Source of the DNA: DASCQC01 sp036012865
GTDB taxonomy: Bacteria > Pseudomonadota > Gammaproteobacteria > Comchoanobacterales > Comchoanobacteraceae
Assembly (NCBI GenBank): GCA_036012865.1
Contig: DASCQC010000015.1
Coordinates: 1-34,529 of the forward strand
Direction of reading: 5' to 3'
DNA: 34,529 bases
Shown: positions 16,431 to 25,142 of the stretch, one piece after another
Numbering within the stretch: the first letter of the stretch is position 1
Layout: every line of letters begins with the position of its first letter
Made by a program: the position numbers and the translations under genes
The notes under the pieces: model-generated
Databases searched by the model: none
Told to the model about the DNA's origin: nothing
The model's input: the letters and a program-made list of their open reading frames with translations, nothing else

Positions 16431-17138
16431 ATGAACGATAAATCATCTTTTGTTAATGACGTATTTTCCTCAGTGTCCTCCCGTTATGATCTGATGAACA
16501 ACCTTATGTCCTTTGGCTTACACCATCTTTGGAAAAACGAAGCCATCCAACAACTCAACTTAAAACCTTATCATAAAGTACTTGATTTAGCTTGTGGAAC
16601 CGCTGACCTTACCATAAAAATCGCCAAAGAACTTAACCAAGATGGCTTGCTTATCGGCTGCGATGTTAATCAAGAAATGCTCTACATAGGCCGTGAAAAT
16701 TTACAAAACACCGTTGCCCCTCTTTGCCCAGTTCATTTTATCTTAGGTAACGGACAAGCCCTACCTTTTCACGACGCATGCTTTGATCGAATCATTATTG
16801 GCTTTGGCTTAAGGAATTTTAATGCCATCGAAAAAGGCCTCGAACAAATGTACCGCACCCTTGATAACCATGGAATGCTGCTAATTTTAGAGTTCTCAAA
16901 ACCTAACAATGACCTCTTAAGGTCTATTTATCATGGCTACTCAGATCACTGTATCCCCAACCTTGGGGAATGGGTCACAGGGGATAGAAAAAGTTATCAA
17001 TATTTAGTCGACTCCATTCGACAACACCCCGATCAACCCACCCTGTTAAACATGATGGAGGATCAAGGGTTCCAAGCCTGTTCCTACCATAATATATTAG
17101 ACGGCATCGTCTCTATTCATAAAGGGTACAAATGCTAA
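16431..17138 (+). CDS. ubiE: Ubiquinone/menaquinone C-methyltransferase UbiE
   Basis: This enzyme transfers a methyl group from S-adenosylmethionine to the ring carbon of the demethylated quinone intermediates in ubiquinone (and, where present, menaquinone) synthesis. The 235-aa sequence opens with the family start (FVNDVFSSVSSRYDLMNNLMS, cut here in reading: VF..V..RYD.MN..MS). SAM motif I is KVLDLACGTADLT at 49-61, followed by IGCDVN, GNGQALPF and FDRIIIGFGLRN. It is slightly shorter than the 251 residues of E. coli. It overlaps ubiJ by seven bases, giving a ubiE-ubiJ-ubiB operon. No clear ribosome binding site precedes the ATG. The whole product set acts at the inner membrane Ubi complex. 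Confidence 0.96.
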   Translation: MNDKSSFVNDVFSSVSSRYDLMNNLMSFGLHHLWKNEAIQQLNLKPYHKVLDLACGTADLTIKIAKELNQDGLLIGCDVNQEMLYIGRENLQNTVAPLCPVHFILGNGQALPFHDACFDRIIIGFGLRNFNAIEKGLEQMYRTLDNHGMLLILEFSKPNNDLLRSIYHGYSDHCIPNLGEWVTGDRKSYQYLVDSIRQHPDQPTLLNMMEDQGFQACSYHNILDGIVSIHKGYKC

Positions 17139-17656
17139 ATAAAACCCTAACAGACATGCTCGAATGGTTCATCAATCATGCCGTGCAATCGAATGACCCA
17201 AGCCTAACCTTCCGCAATAAGCTCAATGGCTCCTGGGTCAAATTAAGCATTAAGCAAACAACGTACGTGTTCTATTTCCACTTCAAACCCGATCATATCG
17301 ACATTCAAACCAACCATAACAAACCCGTTGATGTCAGCATTCAAACCTCTCTGTCAAACCTCCTCCCAGCCAATAATAATCAAGAATCATTATCCATTGA
17401 AGGAAATATCTCGGTGGCTGAAAATTTTGCTCACTTCATTCGCTCACTAACCCTCCACCTCTCTTTACCCTCTTGGATGCCCGGTGAAAGCCAATACCTT
17501 TTCCAAAGAGTTCAACGTATCTTCTTCGAACATTTTAATCCCCCTAACACACCGTCCCCTAAACCTACGCCCATTGTCGATCAGCTAACGTACTTATATC
17601 AATATGTATCTCCTTTCATCAACCCCAAAAAAAGTCATCAGGGAGATTCAAAATGA
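17132..17656 (+). CDS. ubiJ: Ubiquinone biosynthesis accessory factor UbiJ
   Basis: UbiJ is a lipid-binding SCP2-domain protein that with UbiK assists the soluble Ubi complex and holds the polyprenyl intermediates. The 174-aa product is a little shorter than the E. coli protein (about 200). The SCP2-like part spans about residues 15-110, with LNGSWVKLSI and SLSIEGNISVAENFA followed by a helical C-terminus. Sequence conservation in this family is low, so position between ubiE and ubiB is an important part of the call. AAGGG stands seven bases before the ATG. It overlaps ubiB by four bases (ATGA). Confidence 0.88.
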   Translation: MLNKTLTDMLEWFINHAVQSNDPSLTFRNKLNGSWVKLSIKQTTYVFYFHFKPDHIDIQTNHNKPVDVSIQTSLSNLLPANNNQESLSIEGNISVAENFAHFIRSLTLHLSLPSWMPGESQYLFQRVQRIFFEHFNPPNTPSPKPTPIVDQLTYLYQYVSPFINPKKSHQGDSK

Positions 17657-19158
17657 TCCAAGCCCTCATAAGAATGATGGCAATCTTTGCATCTGCTATT
17701 TACTATAGCTTAGATGAACACCTTACCATTAAACCATCCTCTTGTTTTGGCTTGCTAATCCCACCCATTCGACAACGCAAAAAAAACTACGAACTGCCTG
17801 AACGACTAACCCAGTTTCTAACCCACCTAGGGCCCGTATTTATTAAATTTGGTCAAGCGCTCTCAACTCGAACTGACATGCTCCCCGCCCCCTATATTCT
17901 AGCTTTATCAAAGTTACAAGATAATGTCCCCCCCTTTGACAATGAACTTGCACAACAAAGGATTACTCAATCACTTCATCACGACGTTAATGATATTTTC
18001 AAAGACATTGAAAAGGAACCCTTAGCTTCAGCATCCATCGCCCAAGTGTATTCAGCCACCCTGATGAACAACGAAGAAGTCGTCATTAAAGTAACCCGCC
18101 CCGACATCCGTAAGAAAATCCACAAAGACATTGACCTTATGCGTAAAATTGCCTGGGTGCTAGAATTATTTATGGACAAAAATCAAACCAGACTTCAAGA
18201 GCTCATCAGTGAATTTGAAACAACTATTTTCGACGAACTCGATATGATTCGAGAGGGCGCTAATTACTCACAGCTCAAAAAAAACTTCAGCTCATCCGAT
18301 CAACTGTATGTCCCCAAAGTCTACTGGGACCACACAACCCAAGATGTGCTGGTGCTTGAGAAAATACACGGCCTTAATATTAATAAAATTAGTCAACTTA
18401 AAAAACACGGAGTCAACCTAAAGAAACTAGCTGAAAATGGTGTTAATATCTTTTTTACCCAAGTATTCAGAGACAGTTTCTTCCACGCTGATATGCACCC
18501 TGGCAACGTTTTTGTTGATATCACCCAACCGAAAAACCCTAAATACATTGCCATTGATTTCGGCATTATGGGATCTTTAAATAAGGAGGATCAATACTAT
18601 ATTGCCGCTATCCTCATGGCATTTTTCAAACAAGATTACCGTAAAATTGCTACCCTTCACATTGAATGTGGCTGGGTCTCCAAGAACACTCGAGTGGATC
18701 AATTTGAATCAGCTATTCGCTCTGTCTTGGAACCTATCTTTGCTCGACCTATCAAAGATATTTCCTTTGGACTCTTGCTGATGCGATTATTTCATGTGGG
18801 TAAACGCTTTAAACTCATCGTCCAACCCCAATTGCTTTTATTACAAAAAACTCTGATGAACATCGAAGGCCTGGGTCGAGAACTTTACCCTGACCTTAAC
18901 CTATGGGACACCGGTCAACCCTACTTAGAAAAATGGTTGAGTGATTACCATAGCGTTTATCAATTAAAGTCTAATTTTCAAGAACAATGGCCAAAATGGT
19001 TGCACCAATACCCAGAAATACCCAATTTACTGTTACAACAATTAAAACAACCTCGCCCCCTGCCTCCATCCCCACCATCACCTTTAGTGTACTTCTTAAG
19101 TGGCATGGCAGTTACAGTATTAACCCTCATCATGCTTCAATGGACGATTTATGTCTAA
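17653..19158 (+). CDS. ubiB: Atypical kinase-like ubiquinone biosynthesis protein UbiB
   Basis: UbiB is a membrane-bound ADCK/ABC1-family ATPase needed for ubiquinone assembly, probably by extracting lipid intermediates. In 501 residues it shows the family's KxGQ motif (KFGQ at 65-68), the Ala-rich loop ASASIAQV at 125-132 in place of a Gly-rich loop, and the lysine in VIKV at 146. The catalytic HADMHPGN is at 278-285 and the metal-binding IDFG at 301-304. The C-terminus has one hydrophobic segment (about 477-499); the E. coli protein (546 aa) has two helices there. GGGAG precedes the ATG. The last eight bases overlap the TolC-like gene. Confidence 0.96.
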   Translation: MIQALIRMMAIFASAIYYSLDEHLTIKPSSCFGLLIPPIRQRKKNYELPERLTQFLTHLGPVFIKFGQALSTRTDMLPAPYILALSKLQDNVPPFDNELAQQRITQSLHHDVNDIFKDIEKEPLASASIAQVYSATLMNNEEVVIKVTRPDIRKKIHKDIDLMRKIAWVLELFMDKNQTRLQELISEFETTIFDELDMIREGANYSQLKKNFSSSDQLYVPKVYWDHTTQDVLVLEKIHGLNINKISQLKKHGVNLKKLAENGVNIFFTQVFRDSFFHADMHPGNVFVDITQPKNPKYIAIDFGIMGSLNKEDQYYIAAILMAFFKQDYRKIATLHIECGWVSKNTRVDQFESAIRSVLEPIFARPIKDISFGLLLMRLFHVGKRFKLIVQPQLLLLQKTLMNIEGLGRELYPDLNLWDTGQPYLEKWLSDYHSVYQLKSNFQEQWPKWLHQYPEIPNLLLQQLKQPRPLPPSPPSPLVYFLSGMAVTVLTLIMLQWTIYV

Positions 19159-20464
19159 AAAGTGCCTAATCATTCTCCTTCTATGCAGTCAAATTAAAGC
19201 ATTAACACTGACTCAAGCCATTGAGAACTCCTTACAATCTAATACTGATCTCATGGAAATAAAACAGCAACAACAACTTGACCAACTTGAAATAATCAAC
19301 CAACGGCAACAGTTATACCCCTCCATCAACCTAAAAGGCCTGGCTCAATGGAATAAGCATCATACCAACACCGAAGATGCCAGCATCGATTTGAATTGGA
19401 CCACAGCCCATGGAACTAACCTAGTAGCCCACCTTCAAGATGGACACAACGATAGCCTAACCTTAACTCAACCCCTGCTTAAAGGGTGGAATAGCCAACT
19501 TAACCGCGCCCCTATAACAAAAGCCATAAACAAGGCTAGATTAACCCATATCAAAAGCATTGAACTACAAAACCATGTTATTAAACACACCTTTGAACTC
19601 TACCTAACAACCCTGCTAAAACACCAAGAACTTGACCTTAAAAAGCGCGCATTGAACGAAGCAAAAACCAATTATTTAACCGGAGAAAAACGGTACCATA
19701 AAGGCAGCCTTGCTAAACTTGAATACCTGGAGCTCCAACACTATTTTTTACAAGCCAAACTTAACTTTCAACAAGGTGAACAGTCCCTGGCTAACGCTAA
19801 AAACAACCTGTCACTGTATACCCATACCCCCATAAAAAAAACAATCATCTCTAAACATTTAAAAGTAATCTTACCTGACAAACTACCCAAAAACACCCCC
19901 CCCCACTCCAAGCTCATTCATCAAAACCTCTCAATACGTCAGTTAAATATCCAACTGAAACAAGCGTCACTCAATTTACAACAAGCCAAGGAAAATAAAA
20001 ATTGGGACCTTAACTTCATCTACAAACGTGAAAATTCAAACGACCAAAGCGCAGGGCTTTCTCTAGACATCCCGCTCTCCACAACAGCAAAAGATCTGGC
20101 CATTAAATCACAAAAACTGCTAATATCTCAACTTGAACACCAACGAGCCAACCTTACCAACCACTTAAAACAAGACCTGGATAACGCCCAGAACAACCTA
20201 CAACAATCTTTTACCAGCATGAACCTCGCTGAACTTGAAGTTCAGACCACCAAAATCAAACATCAAGCTAGCAAAATAAAATTCAAAAATGGTGATTTAC
20301 CCTATTCCAAGCTCACTGAAGCCTATGATAAGTGGTTGACTAGCCTACTAAATCAACGGTCTTTGCAAATCGAATACATGCTCGCAATCTTGGTCTATTA
20401 TGAAAAAACAAATCAATTGCACCAACACTGGAAATTCATTGCTAACACTTCCAATCGCCCCTAA
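19151..20464 (+). CDS. TolC-family outer-membrane efflux protein
   Basis: The 437-aa protein has an N-terminal signal peptide (KKCLIILLLCSQIKA) and then LTLTQAIENSLQSNTDLMEI, the usual start of a mature TolC-type factor. Two repeated helical halves (about 18-215 and 235-425) are rich in Gln, Asn and Leu with long heptad-like helices, and short strand regions (INLKGLAQWN, LNFIYKRENS) fit the barrel. Such trimers form the outer-membrane duct for tripartite efflux or type I secretion. It overlaps ubiB by eight bases, so it may be read from the ubi promoter. The adaptor and ABC genes follow 120 bases later with their own promoter. Substrate unknown. Confidence 0.9.
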   Translation: MSKKCLIILLLCSQIKALTLTQAIENSLQSNTDLMEIKQQQQLDQLEIINQRQQLYPSINLKGLAQWNKHHTNTEDASIDLNWTTAHGTNLVAHLQDGHNDSLTLTQPLLKGWNSQLNRAPITKAINKARLTHIKSIELQNHVIKHTFELYLTTLLKHQELDLKKRALNEAKTNYLTGEKRYHKGSLAKLEYLELQHYFLQAKLNFQQGEQSLANAKNNLSLYTHTPIKKTIISKHLKVILPDKLPKNTPPHSKLIHQNLSIRQLNIQLKQASLNLQQAKENKNWDLNFIYKRENSNDQSAGLSLDIPLSTTAKDLAIKSQKLLISQLEHQRANLTNHLKQDLDNAQNNLQQSFTSMNLAELEVQTTKIKHQASKIKFKNGDLPYSKLTEAYDKWLTSLLNQRSLQIEYMLAILVYYEKTNQLHQHWKFIANTSNRP

Positions 20465-20532
20465 GTTTTAATGCTTTTAACCCTTTCTCTATAGTTCGAC
20501 CCTCAACATCAGAATGACACTCTATTCAAATA

Positions 20533-20561
20533 TTTACAAACTCAATAAAAATGAGTAATAT
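20533..20561 (+). promoter_or_regulatory. Strong sigma70-like promoter of the exporter operon
   Basis: TTTACA at 20533-20538, exactly 17 bases, then TATAAT-like TAATAT at 20556-20561. Transcription would start near 20568, with AGAGG at 20571-20575 and the ATG at 20585. It separates the adaptor/ABC genes from tolC. Confidence 0.7.
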
Positions 20562-20584
20562 GTACCGATGAGAGGTATACCTAC

Positions 20585-21676
20585 ATGAAAAACCAAACCC
20601 TATTTATCACGGCCACCCTAATGCTTTATTTACTGTTAAGCTACGCTAACATGAATGCAGTCACACCCTCTAAAAACTTTACCGTGCCCAACCTAGACCC
20701 CCACCCATTTAGCTTGGTAGGTAGGCTACAACCGTATCAAATAGAAATGATAACATCCCCCAGTGAAGCTACCATTCACGCTATCAATAAACATGTTGGT
20801 GATACCGTTAAACCGAATGAAACCCTGCTAACCCTGGATGATGAAGCCGGAAAAAATGACCTTATTAACTTAATCACTTCGCTAATAGATGCTGAAAAAA
20901 ACTACCAAACGGCCCAACATGAATACGCCCTGAATCAAGAACTCTTTCAATGCGGAAGCGAATCCAAAAATTCACTTCTAGAATATGAGAATAAATTAAA
21001 AGCCGCTAACATCACTGCCATCAAAACACGCCAACAACTCAAACAAACACTGCAACATTACAAGCTCTCATGGGAAACGATTGAACAGTTAATTAAGTCG
21101 CCCCCTCAAGCTTTTGAAAAATTCATTGAAAAACCCCTTTACAAGCACATTGTATCCCCCTCTCATGGCATTGTAGAATCGACCGATAAACCCTTAGCCT
21201 TAGGTCAACACGTTAAATCAGGTGATAATCTTTACAAAGTCTCCAATGTCTCCTCCTATAAAATCACTATCGATGTCCCCGATAAACTCAGAAAGCATCT
21301 ACAAACAGGACAACCCCTCTTAGTCAAGGACTATCATAACGCCAACCATTATTTTTCAGGGTACGTGACCCAGATTAAGTTGATCCAAGAAAATGATTTA
21401 GAGCGTTTTCAAATGATCATAACCCTTCACCCAGACCATGCCCCACAACTTAGTATCGGCATGCCCATTGAAATTTTGATTTCAAAATCCACGTTACCCA
21501 TCACAATCCCTGCCCACTACCTGATTGAAAAAAATCATCAGTATTGGGTCAAAAAATGGTCTAATCATGCATTCAAACTTCATGCCGTTAACGTTGACCA
21601 AGTATCCGACAATCAAGCCAAACTCTCCTCTGGGTTACTTCCAGGCGACCGTATTTATCATGATAAAACTGCATAA
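20585..21676 (+). CDS. HlyD/MacA-type periplasmic adaptor (membrane fusion protein)
   Basis: The 363-aa product has an N-terminal hydrophobic segment (about 5-25) for export or anchoring. A split biotinyl-lipoyl-like domain follows (ATIHAINKHVGDTVKPNETL near 61-80, and SHGIVESTDKPLALGQHVKSG near 193-213). Between the halves lies an alpha-helical hairpin at about 95-165 with a conserved-style LxxA/Leu-rich pattern. Beta-barrel regions follow (IGMPIEILI). Adaptors of this kind link an inner-membrane ABC transporter to TolC. The C-terminus overlaps the ABC ATPase gene by 17 bases, a strong sign of one complex. The hairpin is shorter than in HlyD proper and closer to MacA. Confidence 0.88.
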   Translation: MKNQTLFITATLMLYLLLSYANMNAVTPSKNFTVPNLDPHPFSLVGRLQPYQIEMITSPSEATIHAINKHVGDTVKPNETLLTLDDEAGKNDLINLITSLIDAEKNYQTAQHEYALNQELFQCGSESKNSLLEYENKLKAANITAIKTRQQLKQTLQHYKLSWETIEQLIKSPPQAFEKFIEKPLYKHIVSPSHGIVESTDKPLALGQHVKSGDNLYKVSNVSSYKITIDVPDKLRKHLQTGQPLLVKDYHNANHYFSGYVTQIKLIQENDLERFQMIITLHPDHAPQLSIGMPIEILISKSTLPITIPAHYLIEKNHQYWVKKWSNHAFKLHAVNVDQVSDNQAKLSSGLLPGDRIYHDKTA

Positions 21677-22298
21677 CATCACCAAAACATTTAACGATGT
21701 CATCGCCTTAAAGCCCCTTACTTTTTCGGCTAAACAGGGCACTTCAACAGCCATATCTGGTCCTTCAGGTAGTGGTAAAAGCACCCTACTGAACATCATA
21801 GGTCTACTGGATAAAAGTTCTGAAGGAGAATACCTTCTAGAAGACCAACCAGTGTCTCATTTAACCCCAGACCAATATGCCTCCTTGCGCAGAGAATACT
21901 TTGGCTTTATCTTTCAACATTATTACCTCATACCCGAATGGTCTGCTCTCGATAACATTCTGCTGGCTTCTCGCTACCACCCCCACAACCATGATAAAAA
22001 CCACCTCAATTATTTATGCGAAACCCTAGGAATTACAAACATTTTATCTCAATCCAGCCATGTATTATCCGGGGGCCAACAACAGCGAATAGCCATCGCC
22101 AGAGCCTTGCTAATGAAACCTAAAGTCCTCATTGCTGATGAACCCACAACAGCCTTGGATGAAACCCATGCAACCACCATACGCAACTTACTCATTCGTA
22201 TTTGTAATGAACTGAATCAATGCCTGATTTTAGCCACCCATGACGATCGCTGGCTATCCTCTTGTGATCATATTATTAACCTAGATGCCCAGCCATGA
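21660..22298 (+). CDS. ABC transporter ATP-binding protein, LolD/MacB type
   Basis: The start is placed at the ATG at 21660 (MIKLHNITKTFNDVIALKPL), because the longer open frame from 21525 only copies adaptor DNA in another frame. The 212 residues carry Walker A GPSGSGKS (34-41), Q-loop Gln86, signature LSGGQQQR (136-143), Walker B VLIADE (156-161) and the switch His194. The sequence after Walker A (TLLNIIGLLD) is typical of the MacB/LolD subfamily. It powers the permease encoded next, with which it overlaps by four bases (ATGA). Confidence 0.95.
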   Translation: MIKLHNITKTFNDVIALKPLTFSAKQGTSTAISGPSGSGKSTLLNIIGLLDKSSEGEYLLEDQPVSHLTPDQYASLRREYFGFIFQHYYLIPEWSALDNILLASRYHPHNHDKNHLNYLCETLGITNILSQSSHVLSGGQQQRIAIARALLMKPKVLIADEPTTALDETHATTIRNLLIRICNELNQCLILATHDDRWLSSCDHIINLDAQP

Positions 22299-23443
22299 GC
22301 CTGTTGAAAGATATCTTAGCCTGCTTACACCCGAAGCGCTTGTCACATACCCGAACCTGCCTTTGTCTGTTGGGCATGATGATCTCGGCTTGCTGCATTA
22401 CCACCTTACTACAATGCACCGAACTTTCTATCTATTCCACTCAAAAAGAATGGCAACAACTAACCCCTCACCTACATTACGTATCATTGGATTCTAAAAA
22501 GTCATTTTTCAACCTTAAAAATTACCGATCCTGGTATCATCAGCTCGATGATAAAATCGTTGCCATGAGCCCGATCCTTCAAAATCATGATCGGATTAAA
22601 ACACTTGAAAAAAAACCCATTCAAGCTTCAATCGTTGGGATTGATTCCCCTTTTATTCAGCTAACAAACCTGACCATAGTGTCTGGAAAACCTGCCCAGG
22701 TTGATACCCCTCAATCCATTCTGATTGGGTTTGATTTAGCGAAAAAGCACCACCCCGACCCTTCTAAGCTCGTCGGACAACAATGGGTCATTAAAGGAAA
22801 CATCTTCACCATCGCCGGCATCCTAACTAAACAACATAATAGCTTCATCTCTGTGGACTTTAATTGGAGTGTTCTATTGAACCTTGAGGACTATGAAACC
22901 CTATTTCCACTTCCTTATGTGAATCAAGTGTTATTACAAACACCCAACGGCGAACTCAAACCCATTATCAACCCACTCTCAACCTATTTTGACAAGCCTC
23001 AATTTTTTATCACTGAACCAGAAAAGATGATTGAATTATCCACGCTTTATCAAAAACAATCTGCACGCTTAATGTTAGCTATTGGGCTAGTTAGCTTACT
23101 CATGGGGGGACTTGGCATCATGACCATGATGTTTGGAATGATTGCACAACGACGAAGAGAAATCGGACTACGGCTTACCCTTGGAGCAAAGCCTCACCAC
23201 ATACAAATACTCTTTCTTGCTGAAGGTTCCTTGTATGGCTCTCTCGCTAGCACGGTTGGGTGCGCGGTTGGCTACCTGATCGCTTGGCTCATCGCCAACA
23301 ATAACCAGTGGGAATGGGTAACTTTTTTATCCCCCGGCCTGTATGCTCTAATGTTAGGCATGAGTACCTGCATTATTTTTTCCATTCTGCCAGCAAGAAA
23401 GGCCAGTCTATTGCAGCCCATTGACACCCTACGGCACCGGTAA
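22295..23443 (+). CDS. MacB/FtsX-type ABC permease
   Basis: The 382-aa protein has one N-terminal membrane segment (about 22-42), a large periplasmic region (about 43-255) and three C-terminal segments (about 258-282, 305-330, 338-360). The conserved stretch after the second segment, RRREIGLRLTLGAKPHHI, is the FtsX/MacB coupling region. In MacB the ATPase is fused to the permease; here they are separate genes, as in LolCDE and many Gram-positive relatives. Together with the adaptor and TolC it can make a mechanotransmission-type exporter that takes substrates from the periplasm. Start and stop overlap the neighbours (ATGA before, TAATG after). Confidence 0.92.
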   Translation: MSLLKDILACLHPKRLSHTRTCLCLLGMMISACCITTLLQCTELSIYSTQKEWQQLTPHLHYVSLDSKKSFFNLKNYRSWYHQLDDKIVAMSPILQNHDRIKTLEKKPIQASIVGIDSPFIQLTNLTIVSGKPAQVDTPQSILIGFDLAKKHHPDPSKLVGQQWVIKGNIFTIAGILTKQHNSFISVDFNWSVLLNLEDYETLFPLPYVNQVLLQTPNGELKPIINPLSTYFDKPQFFITEPEKMIELSTLYQKQSARLMLAIGLVSLLMGGLGIMTMMFGMIAQRRREIGLRLTLGAKPHHIQILFLAEGSLYGSLASTVGCAVGYLIAWLIANNNQWEWVTFLSPGLYALMLGMSTCIIFSILPARKASLLQPIDTLRHR

Positions 23444-24105
23444 TGAAAAATATAATACATATTTATCTTATAGGTAATAACATTAACCTAGAAAACCATC
23501 TACCCCACCTACCCAACCAAGAACAACACCACTTGACTCAATTAACCTCTCAAGTCAGCCAGCAAAACTATCTGCTAAGCCGAAGCTTATTACGGCAATT
23601 GCTAAGCCCCCTGCTATCCCTGCCTCCCCACAAGATAAACTTTGAAAAAACCCCCTCAAAAAAACCCATTCTTGCCCCTACATATGGCCTAACTAACCTG
23701 CACTTTAACATCAGTCACTGCCCTGGGGCTATCCTGATTGGCCTGCATGAAAAACCTATCGGTGTTGATCTTGAAAACATTAACCGACCCTGCTCCTTCC
23801 TTAAACTTGCCAAAAGACACTTCACACCCGAAGAATATCAAGACTGTAAACGACACAATTCCATCCATTACTTTCTTCAATTATGGACCTTGAAAGAAGC
23901 TTATGCCAAATCAATGGGGCAAGGTATTTATGCTTCATTCAAATCCTTCACCGTTCAAAACACCCACACATCAAACCCTTCCATTAAAAATAAAAAAAAC
24001 CAAGTCACACTCCAATCACATACCTTGGATAACTACATTATAGGCCTGGCTATACAACACCCAAAAGCACACCCTCTGCCCATCGTTAACCACACCCTCA
24101 AATAA
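23443..24105 (+). CDS. 4'-phosphopantetheinyl transferase, Sfp/AcpT superfamily
   Basis: This enzyme attaches the phosphopantetheine arm of coenzyme A to a serine of carrier proteins. The 220-aa sequence shows FNISHCPGA (88-96), the metal-binding IGVDLENI (D109, E111) and WTLKEAYAKSMGQG (148-161), the three hallmark blocks of the two-lobed Sfp type. It shares one base with the permease stop, so it is in the exporter operon. I see no NRPS or PKS gene in the window; it could serve the fatty-acid carrier protein or a remote synthase. The link with the exporter is suggestive only. Confidence 0.9.
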   Translation: MKNIIHIYLIGNNINLENHLPHLPNQEQHHLTQLTSQVSQQNYLLSRSLLRQLLSPLLSLPPHKINFEKTPSKKPILAPTYGLTNLHFNISHCPGAILIGLHEKPIGVDLENINRPCSFLKLAKRHFTPEEYQDCKRHNSIHYFLQLWTLKEAYAKSMGQGIYASFKSFTVQNTHTSNPSIKNKKNQVTLQSHTLDNYIIGLAIQHPKAHPLPIVNHTLK

Positions 24106-24175
24106 ATTAACCAAATAGTTTGCATGCTTTTATCCATAGGCTTAACATGTCATCACCGTTAACTTTCCAACTGAT

Positions 24176-24565
24176 ATGCCAAAAGATCAAATTGATACCA
24201 TCTCCATCAACCAACTACAAGTTGATTGTATTATAGGTGTTTTGCCTGAAGAACGTATTCAACCACAGCCCCTGCTTATCTCATTAGACATCGAGACTGA
24301 TTTTTCCTCAGCCGTTCAACATGACGATATTGCAAACACCCTTGATTATAATCTGCTGTCAACCATCATCAGCAACATGGCAATAAAGGGTAAATTTCAC
24401 CTCATAGAAACCCTTGCTGAGAACATTGCTCAATACATCTTATCCCTACCCAAGGTCTTCAAAACCAAAATAACCCTTCAAAAACCCCAGGCTCTTGCCA
24501 ACGCGAAGAGTGCAGCTGTAACCATTCAACGATCCAACGACACACATGACTCAAATAGCCCTTAG
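24176..24565 (+). CDS. folB: Dihydroneopterin aldolase
   Basis: FolB cleaves 7,8-dihydroneopterin to 6-hydroxymethyl-7,8-dihydropterin and glycolaldehyde in folate synthesis. In 129 residues the family landmarks are present: IIGVLPEER (19-27) with the catalytic Glu region, LDYNLL (57-62) with the active-site Tyr, LIETLAENIA (76-85), and LQKPQAL (101-107) with the catalytic Lys. Length is normal. The gene begins 70 bases after the transferase gene, and no clear ribosome binding site is seen. Its end overlaps folK by 20 bases, so the two consecutive pathway enzymes are coupled. Confidence 0.95.
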   Translation: MPKDQIDTISINQLQVDCIIGVLPEERIQPQPLLISLDIETDFSSAVQHDDIANTLDYNLLSTIISNMAIKGKFHLIETLAENIAQYILSLPKVFKTKITLQKPQALANAKSAAVTIQRSNDTHDSNSP

Positions 24566-25058
24566 CCTTGGCTCCAATATCAACCCTAGGCATCATTTAA
24601 GGTCCGCCATCAAGGAACTTCATAAAATCCTCAATGATATAACAATCTCCTCAACGTACATAACAGCTCCGTGGGGCATGCTCGAACAGCATAACTTCCT
24701 TAACCTTGCCCTAACTGCTCATTCAAATTTTTCTCCTATTGAACTTCTTAAACAATGCCAACATATAGAGAAAAAGCATCACCGACAAAGATCCATTGAA
24801 AACGGACCCAGAACTCTCGATATCGACATCCTTCTTTACGGAGACAGCATCAACGATGCTGATGAACTAATACTCCCTCACCCAGCACTATGTGATCGAG
24901 ACTTTATGCTGATACCGCTCCTGGAAATAGCCCCCAACATCATTCATCCAACCTACCAACAACCTCTAGCAAAATACAAAGAAACAATTAAATATCAACA
25001 GATTTTATCAACAGAACCCCACCACCTTCTCAATCAGACTCCCGAAGAAATAGCCTAA
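24546..25058 (+). CDS. folK: 2-amino-4-hydroxy-6-hydroxymethyldihydropteridine pyrophosphokinase
   Basis: FolK transfers pyrophosphate from ATP to 6-hydroxymethyl-7,8-dihydropterin, the step after FolB. The 170-aa product has the N-terminal LSLGSNI (7-12), the flexible loop with TAPWGMLEQHNFLN, and the catalytic block GPRTLDIDILLYGD (87-100), whose two Asp residues bind magnesium. Then comes LPHPALCDRDFMLIPLLEIAP (around 110-130). Length matches the family (about 160). Confidence 0.96.
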   Translation: MTQIALSLGSNINPRHHLRSAIKELHKILNDITISSTYITAPWGMLEQHNFLNLALTAHSNFSPIELLKQCQHIEKKHHRQRSIENGPRTLDIDILLYGDSINDADELILPHPALCDRDFMLIPLLEIAPNIIHPTYQQPLAKYKETIKYQQILSTEPHHLLNQTPEEIA

Positions 25059-25116
25059 AAGTAATACCCAACAAAAAGCACCACCATAAAAACCCTTCCA
25101 ACAGTTATATTTATAC

Positions 25117-25142
25117 TATAATCAAGTAAAAGAGGGTTGCCA
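25117..25142 (+). promoter_or_regulatory. Putative -10 and ribosome binding site of the 1285-aa gene
   Basis: A perfect TATAAT lies at 25117-25122, with AGAGGG at 25131-25136 and the ATG at 25142. The -35 is not clear (CTTCCA at 16 bases), and the leader would be very short. Confidence 0.45.

Noticed and set aside
21525..21659. N-terminal extension of the ABC ATPase
   Set aside because: This part is the adaptor's coding DNA read in another frame; the family N-terminus begins at the ATG at 21660.
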